Source: DATAEU01 sp046724395
GTDB lineage: Bacteria; Actinomycetota; UBA4738; HRBIN12
Reading direction: 5' to 3'
Length of the DNA: 8,516 nucleotides
Assembly: GCA_046724395.1 (NCBI GenBank)
Contig: JBKOWM010000072.1
Span: 1 to 8,516 of the forward strand
The position numbers were made by a program, and so were the translations under genes. Of this stretch, positions 1-6,438 are shown one piece after another. A model generated the notes under the pieces. The model was not told the DNA's origin and did not search any database. It saw only the letters and a program-made list of their open reading frames with translations. Position 1 is the first letter of the stretch; each line of letters starts with the position of its first letter.

Positions 1-1032
1 CCTGCGGGCCCTCCTTTCGCGGCGTCTCCTCGACCGCCTATACGAGAGCGCGGCGGCTCGGGGATCGAAGGCGTCCCGAAGGCCATCGCCCACCAGGTTG
101 AAGGCGAGCGTGGTCAGCAGCAGGAACAGCCCCGGAAAGAACATCGTCCACCAGGCGGCGTCGAAGATCTGCGCGGCGTCGGAGATCTCGCGGCCCCACG
201 ACGGCGTCGTAGCGGGGACGCCGATGCCCAGGTACGAAAGCGACGCCTCGAACAGAATGTTCGTCGGGATGATGAGCGTCGAGTAGACGATCAGTGGCGC
301 CACGAGGTTGGGCAGGACCTCCCGGAACATGATGCGCATGTTCGACGAGCCCATCGCGCGGGCGGCCTCCACGAACTCGCGTTCGCGAAGCGACAGCACC
401 TGTCCGCGAACAATCCGGGCGATGTATGGCCAGCTGAAGAGGCCGATCACATAACTGACCAGCAGCAAGCCCGGCTTGATCAGCCCGCCGAGGCACCCGC
501 TGTCGCTGATGCCGCACGCCGAGACCAGCCCCAGGGCGAGCAGGAGAACCGGCAGCGACAGGAAGATGTCCATGAGTCGGGAGATCACCGTGTCGGTCTT
601 TCCGCGGTAGAAGCCGGCGGTTATGCCGAGCACCACGCCGACGGCGAGCTCCAGCCCGGTGGCGAAGAAGGCGACGATCAGCGACGTCCGGGCCCCGTAG
701 AGCACGCGGACGAACAGGTCGCGTCCCGCGCCGTCGGCGCCGAACCAGAACTTCGTGTTCGGGCCCTTCGGCAGGCTGTACTCGTCGAGCATGCTGAAGA
801 CGAAGAGCTGGTTCGGCCCGTGATGGACGACGTGTTTGGCGATCCAACCCGCGGCGAGGGCAAGGAACACGATGACGAGGATGACGACGAGGCCGGCGAC
901 CGCGACGCGGTCGGTCTTGAAGCGGCTCCAGAAGATCTGCCAGGGGCTGCGGCCGACAACCTCGTGGCTCTCGGTCGCGCCGCCCGGCGCGCCGGTGCCG
1001 GTCGTCTCGCGTTCGGTCGCGATCTGCGCCAC
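1..1032 (-). CDS. dppC: DppC/OppC-type ABC transporter permease, 3' end cut by the window edge
   Basis: Inner-membrane permease subunit of a peptide/nickel-class ABC importer (DppC/OppC family); it would pair with a DppB-type permease, ATPases and a binding protein. The visible 344 residues start at a GTG with AGAGG four bases upstream; an in-frame TTG at 1050 is a less likely start. After a polar N-terminus comes a first membrane helix at about 43-67, preceded by FWSRFKTDR as in OppC N-terminal domains. The GADGAGRD motif at 98-105 matches the family's G-D-x-GRD. Further helices lie near 116-140, 150-172, 186-206, 244-270 and 294-316. The EAA loop contacting the ATPase is at about 219-243 (EFVEAARAMG...LPNL). 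The family's typical end, GDGLRDAFDPR, is at 315-325 and is followed by an arginine-rich tail that stays open to position 1. No dppB precedes it, so substrate and partners are unknown. The family is certain; DppC rather than OppC is not. Confidence 0.9.
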   Translation of the reverse strand, partial: MAQIATERETTGTGAPGGATESHEVVGRSPWQIFWSRFKTDRVAVAGLVVILVIVFLALAAGWIAKHVVHHGPNQLFVFSMLDEYSLPKGPNTKFWFGADGAGRDLFVRVLYGARTSLIVAFFATGLELAVGVVLGITAGFYRGKTDTVISRLMDIFLSLPVLLLALGLVSACGISDSGCLGGLIKPGLLLVSYVIGLFSWPYIARIVRGQVLSLREREFVEAARAMGSSNMRIMFREVLPNLVAPLIVYSTLIIPTNILFEASLSYLGIGVPATTPSWGREISDAAQIFDAAWWTMFFPGLFLLLTTLAFNLVGDGLRDAFDPRAAALSYRRSRRRRERRARR

Positions 1033-1090
1033 GTCGCCTCTTTCGGTCAACGCCCGGCGTGCTTATACCCCGGACCCGAAAATCCACAGG

Positions 1091-1096
1091 AGTATA
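1091..1096 (-). promoter_or_regulatory. Possible -10 box upstream of the permease gene
   Basis: In the 97-bp gap between apgM and the permease the minus strand reads TATACT, one mismatch from TATAAT. It would give a leader of about 50 bases. No good -35 hexamer lies 16-18 bases upstream, where the sequence is AACCCC-like. A second AT-rich box, TATAAG at 1067-1062, is closer to the start codon but also lacks a -35. The gap and change of functional theme make an independent promoter plausible; the sequence support is weak. Confidence 0.3.
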
Positions 1097-1110
1097 CGGT
1101 CGTTCGACCG
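1097..1110. promoter_or_regulatory. Small inverted repeat next to the permease -10 box
   Basis: CGGTC-GTTC-GACCG is a 5-bp inverted repeat with a 4-base spacer, directly adjoining the TATACT box on its upstream side. This position would suit an operator, or the foot of a weak terminator after apgM. No run of T follows on the minus strand, so classical termination is unlikely. It is short enough to occur by chance in GC-rich DNA. Confidence 0.25.
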
Positions 1111-1129
1111 CCCGGGGTTTCGAGTGGCG

Positions 1130-2392
1130 CTAGTCGCGCAGCGTCCGGACAAGCGTCGGGACGACGTCGACGCCCCGCAGCCGGCCGATCGACCCATCGG
1201 CGGCGGCACGCTCGCCGAAAGATTCCGTTCCGTCCGGCCGAACGCCGGCGCCGCAGACGAGCAGCGGGACCGGGTCGGGCGTGTGCGCCCTTCGCACAGA
1301 GGACGTCGAGTGATCGGCCGTCACGGCGACGACGGTCCGGCCCAGATCGGTCGACTCGAGGACCGGCCCGAAGAAAGCCCGGTCGATCAGCGAGATGACG
1401 TCCCGCTTATCCTCGGCCCGCCCGTCGTGCGCCGGAACGTCCGGGCCCTTGATGTGGACGTAGAGGGCATCGAAGCCGGTCAGAGCCTCGGCCGCGAGTC
1501 CCGACCACTCGAGGTAGTCGGCCTCCGTGAGCAGGCGCGGCACATCGACGGGCTCCATGCCGAGCAGGATCGCGATGCCACGCTCGACCGGCATCTCGAC
1601 GAAGCAGCCCCATTCCGGGCCGAAGCGCTCCTTGATCGGTTGCAGCGTCGGGCGACGGTCTCCTCCGTCGCGCGTAAGGATCACGTTAGCGGGCAGCTTC
1701 CCGGCCGCTCGGCGCGCGGTGTTCACCTCCGACACGTCCAGGATCTTCGCCGAGCCCTCGACGAACGCGTTGGTCAGCTCCGCGGCGCGCCGCGCCGCCT
1801 CCGTGTCCTCGAGTGGCTCGCTGCGATCGACTGCCGGCTCGAAGGTCTCGAGCGCCACACCGAGCGACCCCTGTTTGCGATACGCCGGATCGGTGTTGCT
1901 CACCTCGGCGGAGAGCGGTCCCTCGTTCGGACGGATCACGAGCACGCCGCGGTGCTCGACGGTCGCACGTAGCTCGAACGCCGCGCCCCCGAGCCGAAGC
2001 CTGTCGTTGACCTCCTTCGCGAGCGCAGCCGCCTCTTGCGAGGACAGGTCGCGCCCGACGCGGCGGTCGATGATCTCCGGCCAGTCGGCGGTCGCGAAGT
2101 TCACGCGGTAAGCGAGGTCGCCGTCGGCGAAGTCCATTCCCGCGCCGATCGCCTCGACCACGCCCCGTCCCGGGTGCTCCTCGCGCGGGTCGTAGCCGAG
2201 GATCGCGAAGACGGCGATGTCCGACTCGGGCGCCACGTCCTCGCCGACCGTGACGACCGTCCCCGTCCGTCCGCGCCGAGCGAGGCGGTCGAGGTTCGGC
2301 GTATCCGCCGCCTCGAGCGGGGTGCGGCCGCCGAGCGCGGGGACGGGATCGTCGCCAACCCCGTCGAGACAGACGTACAGCAGCCGGTTCAT
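1130..2392 (-). CDS. apgM: 2,3-bisphosphoglycerate-independent phosphoglycerate mutase, archaeal type
   Basis: Interconverts 3-phosphoglycerate and 2-phosphoglycerate in the cytoplasm, using two divalent metals and a phosphoserine intermediate (alkaline phosphatase superfamily). At 420 residues it fits the archaeal-type family rather than GpmI, which is about 510. Visible active-site elements are LDGVGDD with D10, the nucleophile serine S57 in PESDIAVFAILGYDP, HIKGPDVPAHDG with D318 and H322, TADHST with D360 and H361, and H370 in HTPDPVPLL. Together these supply both metal sites. The ATG has GAAAGG seven bases upstream. It lies 16 bases after tpiA and is the fourth gene of the gap-pgk-tpiA unit, so it extends the operon by one metabolic step. 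The related cofactor-independent mutase-like phosphonate enzymes are the main alternative; the full motif set and the glycolytic context favour a mutase. Confidence 0.95.
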   Translation of the reverse strand: MNRLLYVCLDGVGDDPVPALGGRTPLEAADTPNLDRLARRGRTGTVVTVGEDVAPESDIAVFAILGYDPREEHPGRGVVEAIGAGMDFADGDLAYRVNFATADWPEIIDRRVGRDLSSQEAAALAKEVNDRLRLGGAAFELRATVEHRGVLVIRPNEGPLSAEVSNTDPAYRKQGSLGVALETFEPAVDRSEPLEDTEAARRAAELTNAFVEGSAKILDVSEVNTARRAAGKLPANVILTRDGGDRRPTLQPIKERFGPEWGCFVEMPVERGIAILLGMEPVDVPRLLTEADYLEWSGLAAEALTGFDALYVHIKGPDVPAHDGRAEDKRDVISLIDRAFFGPVLESTDLGRTVVAVTADHSTSSVRRAHTPDPVPLLVCGAGVRPDGTESFGERAAADGSIGRLRGVDVVPTLVRTLRD

Positions 2393-2408
2393 CGCCGCGC
2401 CTTTCGCC

Positions 2409-3185
2409 TCACACCGCGCGTCGGTACTTCACGATGAGCGCGAACTCCTCCGGATCGAGGCTCGCGCCGCCGACGAGCGCACCGTCGATCTCAGGATGCG
2501 CCATGAAGTCGCGGATGTTCCCCGCCCTGACACTGCCGCCGTACTGGACGCGAACGCCCTCGGCGAGCTCCTTCGAATACAGGTCGGCCAGCGTCGAGCG
2601 GATGGTTCCGATCGTCTCCCCGGCGTCGGCGGGCTCGGCGTTGCGTCCGGTCCCGATCGCCCAGATTGGCTCGTACGCGACGACCAGCCGGGCGGCGTCC
2701 TCTTCGCCGACGCCTCGAAGGTCGGTGCGGATCTGACCGGAGACCCGGTCGTCGGTGGCTCCCAGGTCGCGCTCTTCGAGCGACTCGCCCACGCACACGA
2801 TCGGGGTCATCCCGCCCGCGAACACGGCCCGGATCTTTCGATTGACGACCTCGTCGGTCTCGCCGAACAGCTGTCGGCGCTCGGAGTGCCCGACGATGAC
2901 GTAGTCGACGTGTAGCGCGCGGAGCATCGGGGGCGACACCTCGCCCGTGTACGCGCCGGCGTCCTGCCAGTGCGCGTTCTGCGCACCGAGGCCGAACCGG
3001 AGGCGGTCGCTGTCGATCAGCGTCTGGACCGCCCGCAGCGCCGTGAACGCCGGGCACACTACGACCTCGACGCGGCCGGTGTCGTCATCGTCGAGAAGAT
3101 AGGAGAGCTTCTGCACGTCCCTGATCGCCTCGAGATGCGTCTTGTGCATCTTCCAGTTCGCCGCGATGATCGGCCGCCTCGCCAC
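2409..3185 (-). CDS. tpiA: Triose-phosphate isomerase
   Basis: Interconverts dihydroxyacetone phosphate and glyceraldehyde 3-phosphate in the cytoplasm. The 258-residue length is normal for this TIM barrel. Catalytic residues are all present: N10 and K12 in AANWKMHK, H100 in VGHSERR, and E172 in AYEPIWAIGTG, whose last residues form the mobile loop 6. Phosphate-binding glycines are in YGGSV (215-219) and GALVGGAS (235-242). The frame stays open far upstream inside pgk, but the true start is the GTG at 3185: the protein then begins MARRPIIAANWK, as the family does, and GAGGAGGA lies five bases before it. The start sits one base after the pgk stop, indicating translational coupling. No abnormal residues were seen. 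Confidence 0.97.
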   Translation of the reverse strand: MARRPIIAANWKMHKTHLEAIRDVQKLSYLLDDDDTGRVEVVVCPAFTALRAVQTLIDSDRLRFGLGAQNAHWQDAGAYTGEVSPPMLRALHVDYVIVGHSERRQLFGETDEVVNRKIRAVFAGGMTPIVCVGESLEERDLGATDDRVSGQIRTDLRGVGEEDAARLVVAYEPIWAIGTGRNAEPADAGETIGTIRSTLADLYSKELAEGVRVQYGGSVRAGNIRDFMAHPEIDGALVGGASLDPEEFALIVKYRRAV

Positions 3186-3186
3186 G

Positions 3187-4386
3187 TCAGTCCTCCTCGA
3201 GCACGACGATGCCAGGGAGGTCGCGGCCCTCGATGAACTCGAGGCTCGCCCCACCTCCGGTGGAGAGGTGGTCGAACCCGTCTCCCAGCCCGAACCGCCG
3301 AATGGCGAGAAGCGTGTCGCCGCCGCCGGCCACGTTGTAGGCCGACGCCCCGGCGATCGCGGTGCCGACCCCGCGCGTACCTGCGGAGAAGGGCTCGAGC
3401 TCGAACACGCCCATCGGTCCGTTCCACAGGATGGCCCGGGCCTCGGCGATCGTGCGCACGAACTCCTCGACGCTGCGCGGACCGATGTCGAGGCCGCGCT
3501 GTCCTCTGGGGATCTCGGTGGCGCCGACGGTCTGGCTCTTCGCATCGGCGGTCGGGTCGGCCGCGGCGACGACGTCCTCGGGAAGCTGCAGGACGACGCC
3601 GCGCTCGTCCGCGTGCTTCTTCGCGGCGAGGACGCCGTCGAAGCGATCTGCCTCGACGAGGCTGTCGCCGACGCTTCCACCGTCCGCCGCGATGAACGTG
3701 AACGCCATCGCTCCCCCGATCAGCAGCGCGTCGACCTTGTCGACGAGCGCACCGATCGTCGACAGCTTGTCGGAGACCTTCGCTCCCCCCAGCACCGCGA
3801 CGTAGGGGCGGTCGGGTTCGTCGAGCCGCGACAACGCCTCGACCTCGCGTTCGAGCAGCCTGCCCGCGGCAATGGGCCGCCCACGCTCCCGGAACGTTTG
3901 CGGAAGCGCTTCGACCGACCCGTGTGCGCGATGCACCGCGCCGAACGCGTCGTCTACGTAGGCATCGGCCAAGTCGGCGAGCTCGGCCGCGAACGCCGGG
4001 TCGTTCTGCTCCTCGCGCGGGTCGAACCGCAGGTTTTCCAGCAATACGACGTCGCCGGGCCCGACGTGGGAGCAGACGGCGGAGACGTCGTCGCCTACCA
4101 CCTGGTCGAGCGCCTGGACGTCTCGGTCGAGAAGCTCTGCAAGGCGGTTGGCCACGGGCGCCAGCCGGAGCTCGTCTCGCACGTGGCCCTTCGGCCGGCC
4201 GAGGTGCGACGCGACGACGACGCCAGCCCCCGCCTCGAGGAGCTCGCCGAGCGTCGGGACGCTTGCCCGGATGCGCCCGTCGTCCTCGACCGCCGCGCCC
4301 CTGAGCGGCACGTTGAAGTCGACCCGGACGAACACCCGGATCCCGGCGACGTCGCCGAGATCGTCGAGCGTGGGGAGCTCAGCCAT
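3187..4386 (-). CDS. pgk: Phosphoglycerate kinase
   Basis: Transfers phosphate between 1,3-bisphosphoglycerate and ADP, giving 3-phosphoglycerate and ATP; a soluble two-domain enzyme. At 399 residues it has the standard bacterial length. The N-terminal substrate domain shows RVDFNVP (21-27, with R21, D23 and N25), SHLGRPKG (60-67), LLENLRF (115-121) and DDAFGAVHRAHGS (145-157). The C-terminal nucleotide domain shows GGAKVSDK (200-207), NGPMGVFE (322-329), GGGDT (354-358) and STGGGASLE (375-383). The ATG follows the gap stop with no base between (TGAATG), and no clear Shine-Dalgarno sequence precedes it. Translation therefore probably depends on ribosomes finishing gap. Its own 3' end carries the tpiA ribosome binding site within its final Glu-Glu-Asp codons. 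Confidence 0.98.
   Translation of the reverse strand: MAELPTLDDLGDVAGIRVFVRVDFNVPLRGAAVEDDGRIRASVPTLGELLEAGAGVVVASHLGRPKGHVRDELRLAPVANRLAELLDRDVQALDQVVGDDVSAVCSHVGPGDVVLLENLRFDPREEQNDPAFAAELADLADAYVDDAFGAVHRAHGSVEALPQTFRERGRPIAAGRLLEREVEALSRLDEPDRPYVAVLGGAKVSDKLSTIGALVDKVDALLIGGAMAFTFIAADGGSVGDSLVEADRFDGVLAAKKHADERGVVLQLPEDVVAAADPTADAKSQTVGATEIPRGQRGLDIGPRSVEEFVRTIAEARAILWNGPMGVFELEPFSAGTRGVGTAIAGASAYNVAGGGDTLLAIRRFGLGDGFDHLSTGGGASLEFIEGRDLPGIVVLEED
3191..3198 (-). promoter_or_regulatory. Ribosome binding site of tpiA inside the pgk 3' end
   Basis: The minus strand reads GAGGAGGA here, five bases before the GTG at 3185. It overlaps the last sense codons of pgk. It fixes the tpiA start although the reading frame is open for another 495 bases upstream. 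Confidence 0.8.
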
Positions 4387-5394
4387 TCAGAGCTTGCTCG
4401 CGACCAGCTCCACGAGGTCAACGAGCCGGTTCGAGTAGCCCCACTCGTTGTCGTACCAGCCGAGGATCTTCACGACCTTGCCGATGGCCATCGTCGACAG
4501 CGAGTCGAAGGTGCACGACGCGGGCGAGCCGACGATGTCGCTCGAGACGATCGGATCCGTCGCGTAGATCAGCTTTCCGGCCAACGGTCCGTCGCTCGCC
4601 GCCTTACGGAACGCCTCGTTGACCTCCTCGACGGTCACCTCGCGCTTCAGCGTTGCGACCAGATCCGTGATCGAACCGTCCGGCACCGGGACTCGGAGCG
4701 ACATCCCGTCCATCCGACCCTGGAGGTGCGGAAGCACGACGCCGGTCGATTTCGCGGCGCCGGTTGAGGTGGGGATGATGTTGATCGCTGCCGCACGGGC
4801 GCGGCGCAGGTCCTTGTGCGGCAGGTCGAGGATGTTCTGGTCGTTGGTGTACGCGTGGACCGTCGTCATGAAACCCTGTTCGATGCCGAACGCGTCGTCG
4901 AGCACCTTGGCCATCGGCACGACGGAGTTGGTCGTGCACGAGGCGTTGGAGATGACGTTGTGCTGCGAAGCGTCGTAGGCGTCGTCGTTCACCCCGAGGA
5001 TCATCGTGACGTCCTCGCCCTTGGCCGGAGCGGTGATGATCACCTTCTCGGCGCCGGCCGCGATGTGCTTGTCCGCGTCCTCCCGTTTCGTGAACAAACC
5101 GGTCGACTCGATGACGACCTGCGCGCCAAACTCCTTCCAGGGAAGGTCGGCCGGATTGCGTTCGGACAGAACACGGAGCTCGTCGCCGTCCACGACGATC
5201 GCGTTGTCCTTCGAGCGCACGTCACCCTCGAGGGTCCCGAGGACCGAGTCGTACTTGAGGAGGTGCGCAAGGGTCTCGGCGTCGGTGATGTCGTTCACCG
5301 CCACGAAGTCCCAGTCCTTGCCCTGCTTCTTCGCCGCGCGGAAGAAGTTGCGGCCGATCCTGCCGAAGCCGTTGATGCCTATCTTGACGCTCAT
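4387..5394 (-). CDS. gap: NAD-dependent glyceraldehyde-3-phosphate dehydrogenase, type I
   Basis: Oxidatively phosphorylates glyceraldehyde 3-phosphate to 1,3-bisphosphoglycerate with NAD+, in the cytoplasm as a homotetramer in known members. Its 335 residues match the family. The Rossmann motif INGFGRIGRN is at 7-16. The catalytic cysteine C153 lies in SNASCTTN and the assisting histidine H180 in TTVHAYTNDQ. D35 in VAVND and the L191-P192 pair before HKDLRRARAAA are the pattern of NAD-specific glycolytic enzymes rather than the NADP-preferring GapB type. The signature WYDNEWGYSNR is at 313-323. GAGGAGG lies six bases before the ATG, the strongest Shine-Dalgarno sequence in the window, fitting a highly expressed first gene. 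It leads the gap-pgk-tpiA-apgM unit and ends flush against pgk. Confidence 0.98.
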   Translation of the reverse strand: MSVKIGINGFGRIGRNFFRAAKKQGKDWDFVAVNDITDAETLAHLLKYDSVLGTLEGDVRSKDNAIVVDGDELRVLSERNPADLPWKEFGAQVVIESTGLFTKREDADKHIAAGAEKVIITAPAKGEDVTMILGVNDDAYDASQHNVISNASCTTNSVVPMAKVLDDAFGIEQGFMTTVHAYTNDQNILDLPHKDLRRARAAAINIIPTSTGAAKSTGVVLPHLQGRMDGMSLRVPVPDGSITDLVATLKREVTVEEVNEAFRKAASDGPLAGKLIYATDPIVSSDIVGSPASCTFDSLSTMAIGKVVKILGWYDNEWGYSNRLVDLVELVASKL

Positions 5395-5400
5395 GCGAAA

Positions 5401-5407
5401 CCTCCTC
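5401..5407 (-). promoter_or_regulatory. Strong ribosome binding site of gap
   Basis: The minus strand reads GAGGAGG, six bases before the ATG at 5394. It is a near-perfect anti-16S match and sets off the first gene of the glycolytic operon from its neighbours, whose sites are weaker or embedded in coding sequence. Confidence 0.8.
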
Positions 5408-5424
5408 GCGCACGGTGTGATTCC

Positions 5425-5430
5425 ATCCTA
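5425..5430 (-). promoter_or_regulatory. Possible -10 box of the gap-pgk-tpiA-apgM promoter
   Basis: The minus strand reads TAGGAT, which fits the TANNNT -10 pattern common in Actinobacteria. Initiation about seven bases downstream would give a leader of roughly 24 bases containing the ribosome binding site. No convincing -35 is seen 16-18 bases upstream. The 132-bp gap and the palindrome behind rapZ support a separate transcription start for gap. Confidence 0.4.
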
Positions 5431-5502
5431 GCGGACCCGAACAGCTCGCCTCCCCAGACAACGTACCGAAGCGACGTGCGGCGCAACGCGGTGGGCAGGT
5501 TG

Positions 5503-5522
5503 GCTCCGGTGCGCACCGGAGC
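5503..5522. terminator. Perfect 20-bp palindrome after rapZ: candidate terminator or operator
   Basis: GCTCCGGTGC followed directly by its exact reverse complement GCACCGGAGC begins four bases after the rapZ stop codon. As RNA it can form an 8-bp, GC-rich stem with a GCGC loop. No U-run follows (the minus strand continues CAACCTGCCC), so a classical intrinsic terminator is not evident. Stems without U-runs have been proposed as terminators in Actinobacteria. An exact palindrome upstream of gap could equally be a binding site for a dimeric regulator. Confidence 0.5.
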
Positions 5523-5526
5523 GGCG

Positions 5527-6438
5527 CTACCGGTCGAGGTCGCGGTGCTCAACCGAGACCGACAGGCCCTTGTCACGGAAGAAGGAGGCGAGCTCGTCGG
5601 CGATCACGACCGACCGGTGACGACCGCCGGTGCATCCGACCGCGACGGTCAGGTACGACTTCCCCTCGGCGACGAAGCCGGGGACCATAAAGCCGAGCAG
5701 GGAGCGGAGCCGCCGCATGAACTCGCGGTAGGTCTGCTGCCCCTTCACGTACGTCCGCACACGGTCGTCGGTTCCGGGCAGAGGGCGCAGCTCGTCGACC
5801 CAGTGCGGGTTCGGCAGGAAGCGGCAGTCGATGACGAGGTCGGCGTCGCGCGGCGTGCCGTGCTTGTAGCCGAACGACATCACCGAGACCTGGAGCCCGG
5901 CCTCCGGCGGCGCGTGGGAGAACGCGTCGCGGATCCTCGCGCGGAGATCGTGCGGTGTGAGCCCCGTCGTGTCGAGGATGAGATCGGCTTCGCCGCGCAG
6001 GCTCTCCATCATGATCCGCTCCTTGCGAATCCCCTCGACGACGCGGTCGGCGGGCGCCAGCGGATGCCGCCGGCGGGTCGCCTCGTATCGCCTGACCAGG
6101 TCGTCGTCGGCGGCCTCGAGGAACACGATCCGGTACGGCACCTGCTGCTGCTGGAGCTCCTCCAGGCTCTTCGAGAGCTCGCCGAAGAACACGCCGCCGC
6201 GCGCGTCGACGACGATGGCGAGCCGGGCCGGTCCGCCCGGCCTGGCCGCGAGCTCCGCCATCTTCGGCAGGAGCGTCGGCGGCAAGTTGTCCACGACGAA
6301 GTACCCGAGATCCTCGAGCGCCCGAGCGGTCTCCGAGCGCCCGGCGCCGGAGAGCCCGGTCAAGATGAGCAGGCCCGGTCCGGAGACGGCGGCGTTCGCC
6401 TCCGCTCGATGCAGGCGGCGTCTGATCGTCTGGGCCAT
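5527..6438 (-). CDS. rapZ: RapZ/YvcJ-family nucleotide-binding regulatory protein (RNase adapter)
   Basis: Cytoplasmic P-loop protein. In Escherichia coli RapZ binds a small RNA and RNase E to control glucosamine-6-phosphate synthesis; in Gram-positives YvcJ-type members bind and hydrolyse nucleotides with a less clear role. The 303 residues fit the family. The N-terminal P-loop is TGLSGAGRS (28-36), with arginine replacing the Walker lysine as in actinobacterial homologues. FVVDNLPP is at 47-54 and the DARGG motif at 78-82. The C-terminal half carries SFGYKHGTP (188-196), NPHWVDELRPLPGTD (210-224) and GCTGGRHRS (268-276), typical of the RNA-binding domain. The ATG shares one base with the uvrC stop (TGATG); a GTG one codon upstream is possible, but the GGGTGAG spacing favours the ATG. 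The frame stays open far upstream inside uvrC, and that extension is not coding. Confidence 0.95.
   Translation of the reverse strand: MAQTIRRRLHRAEANAAVSGPGLLILTGLSGAGRSETARALEDLGYFVVDNLPPTLLPKMAELAARPGGPARLAIVVDARGGVFFGELSKSLEELQQQQVPYRIVFLEAADDDLVRRYEATRRRHPLAPADRVVEGIRKERIMMESLRGEADLILDTTGLTPHDLRARIRDAFSHAPPEAGLQVSVMSFGYKHGTPRDADLVIDCRFLPNPHWVDELRPLPGTDDRVRTYVKGQQTYREFMRRLRSLLGFMVPGFVAEGKSYLTVAVGCTGGRHRSVVIADELASFFRDKGLSVSVEHRDLDR

Noticed and set aside
38..1087. 349-residue minus-strand reading frame starting with ATG at 1087
   Set aside because: It is one frame off the permease. Its product is arginine-rich and without family motifs, whereas the adjacent frame (1032 to position 1) gives a complete DppC/OppC pattern of helices and the EAA loop.
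3186..3680. N-terminal extension that would make a 423-residue TIM protein
   Set aside because: The extension overlaps pgk in another frame, is serine/arginine-rich low-complexity sequence, and the normal TIM start with its own ribosome binding site is at 3185.
3142..4767. Long plus-strand reading frames opposite pgk/gap (also 4816-6669 and 6813-8438)
   Set aside because: These are antisense shadows produced by GC-rich codons. They have no family motifs and face genes with full, conserved active sites. The last one even reads into the noncoding tandem repeat.
4387..5394. NADP-preferring gluconeogenic GapB or an erythrose-4-phosphate dehydrogenase
   Set aside because: D35 and the Leu-Pro pair at 191-192 fit the NAD-specific glycolytic type, and the position before pgk and tpiA supports that.
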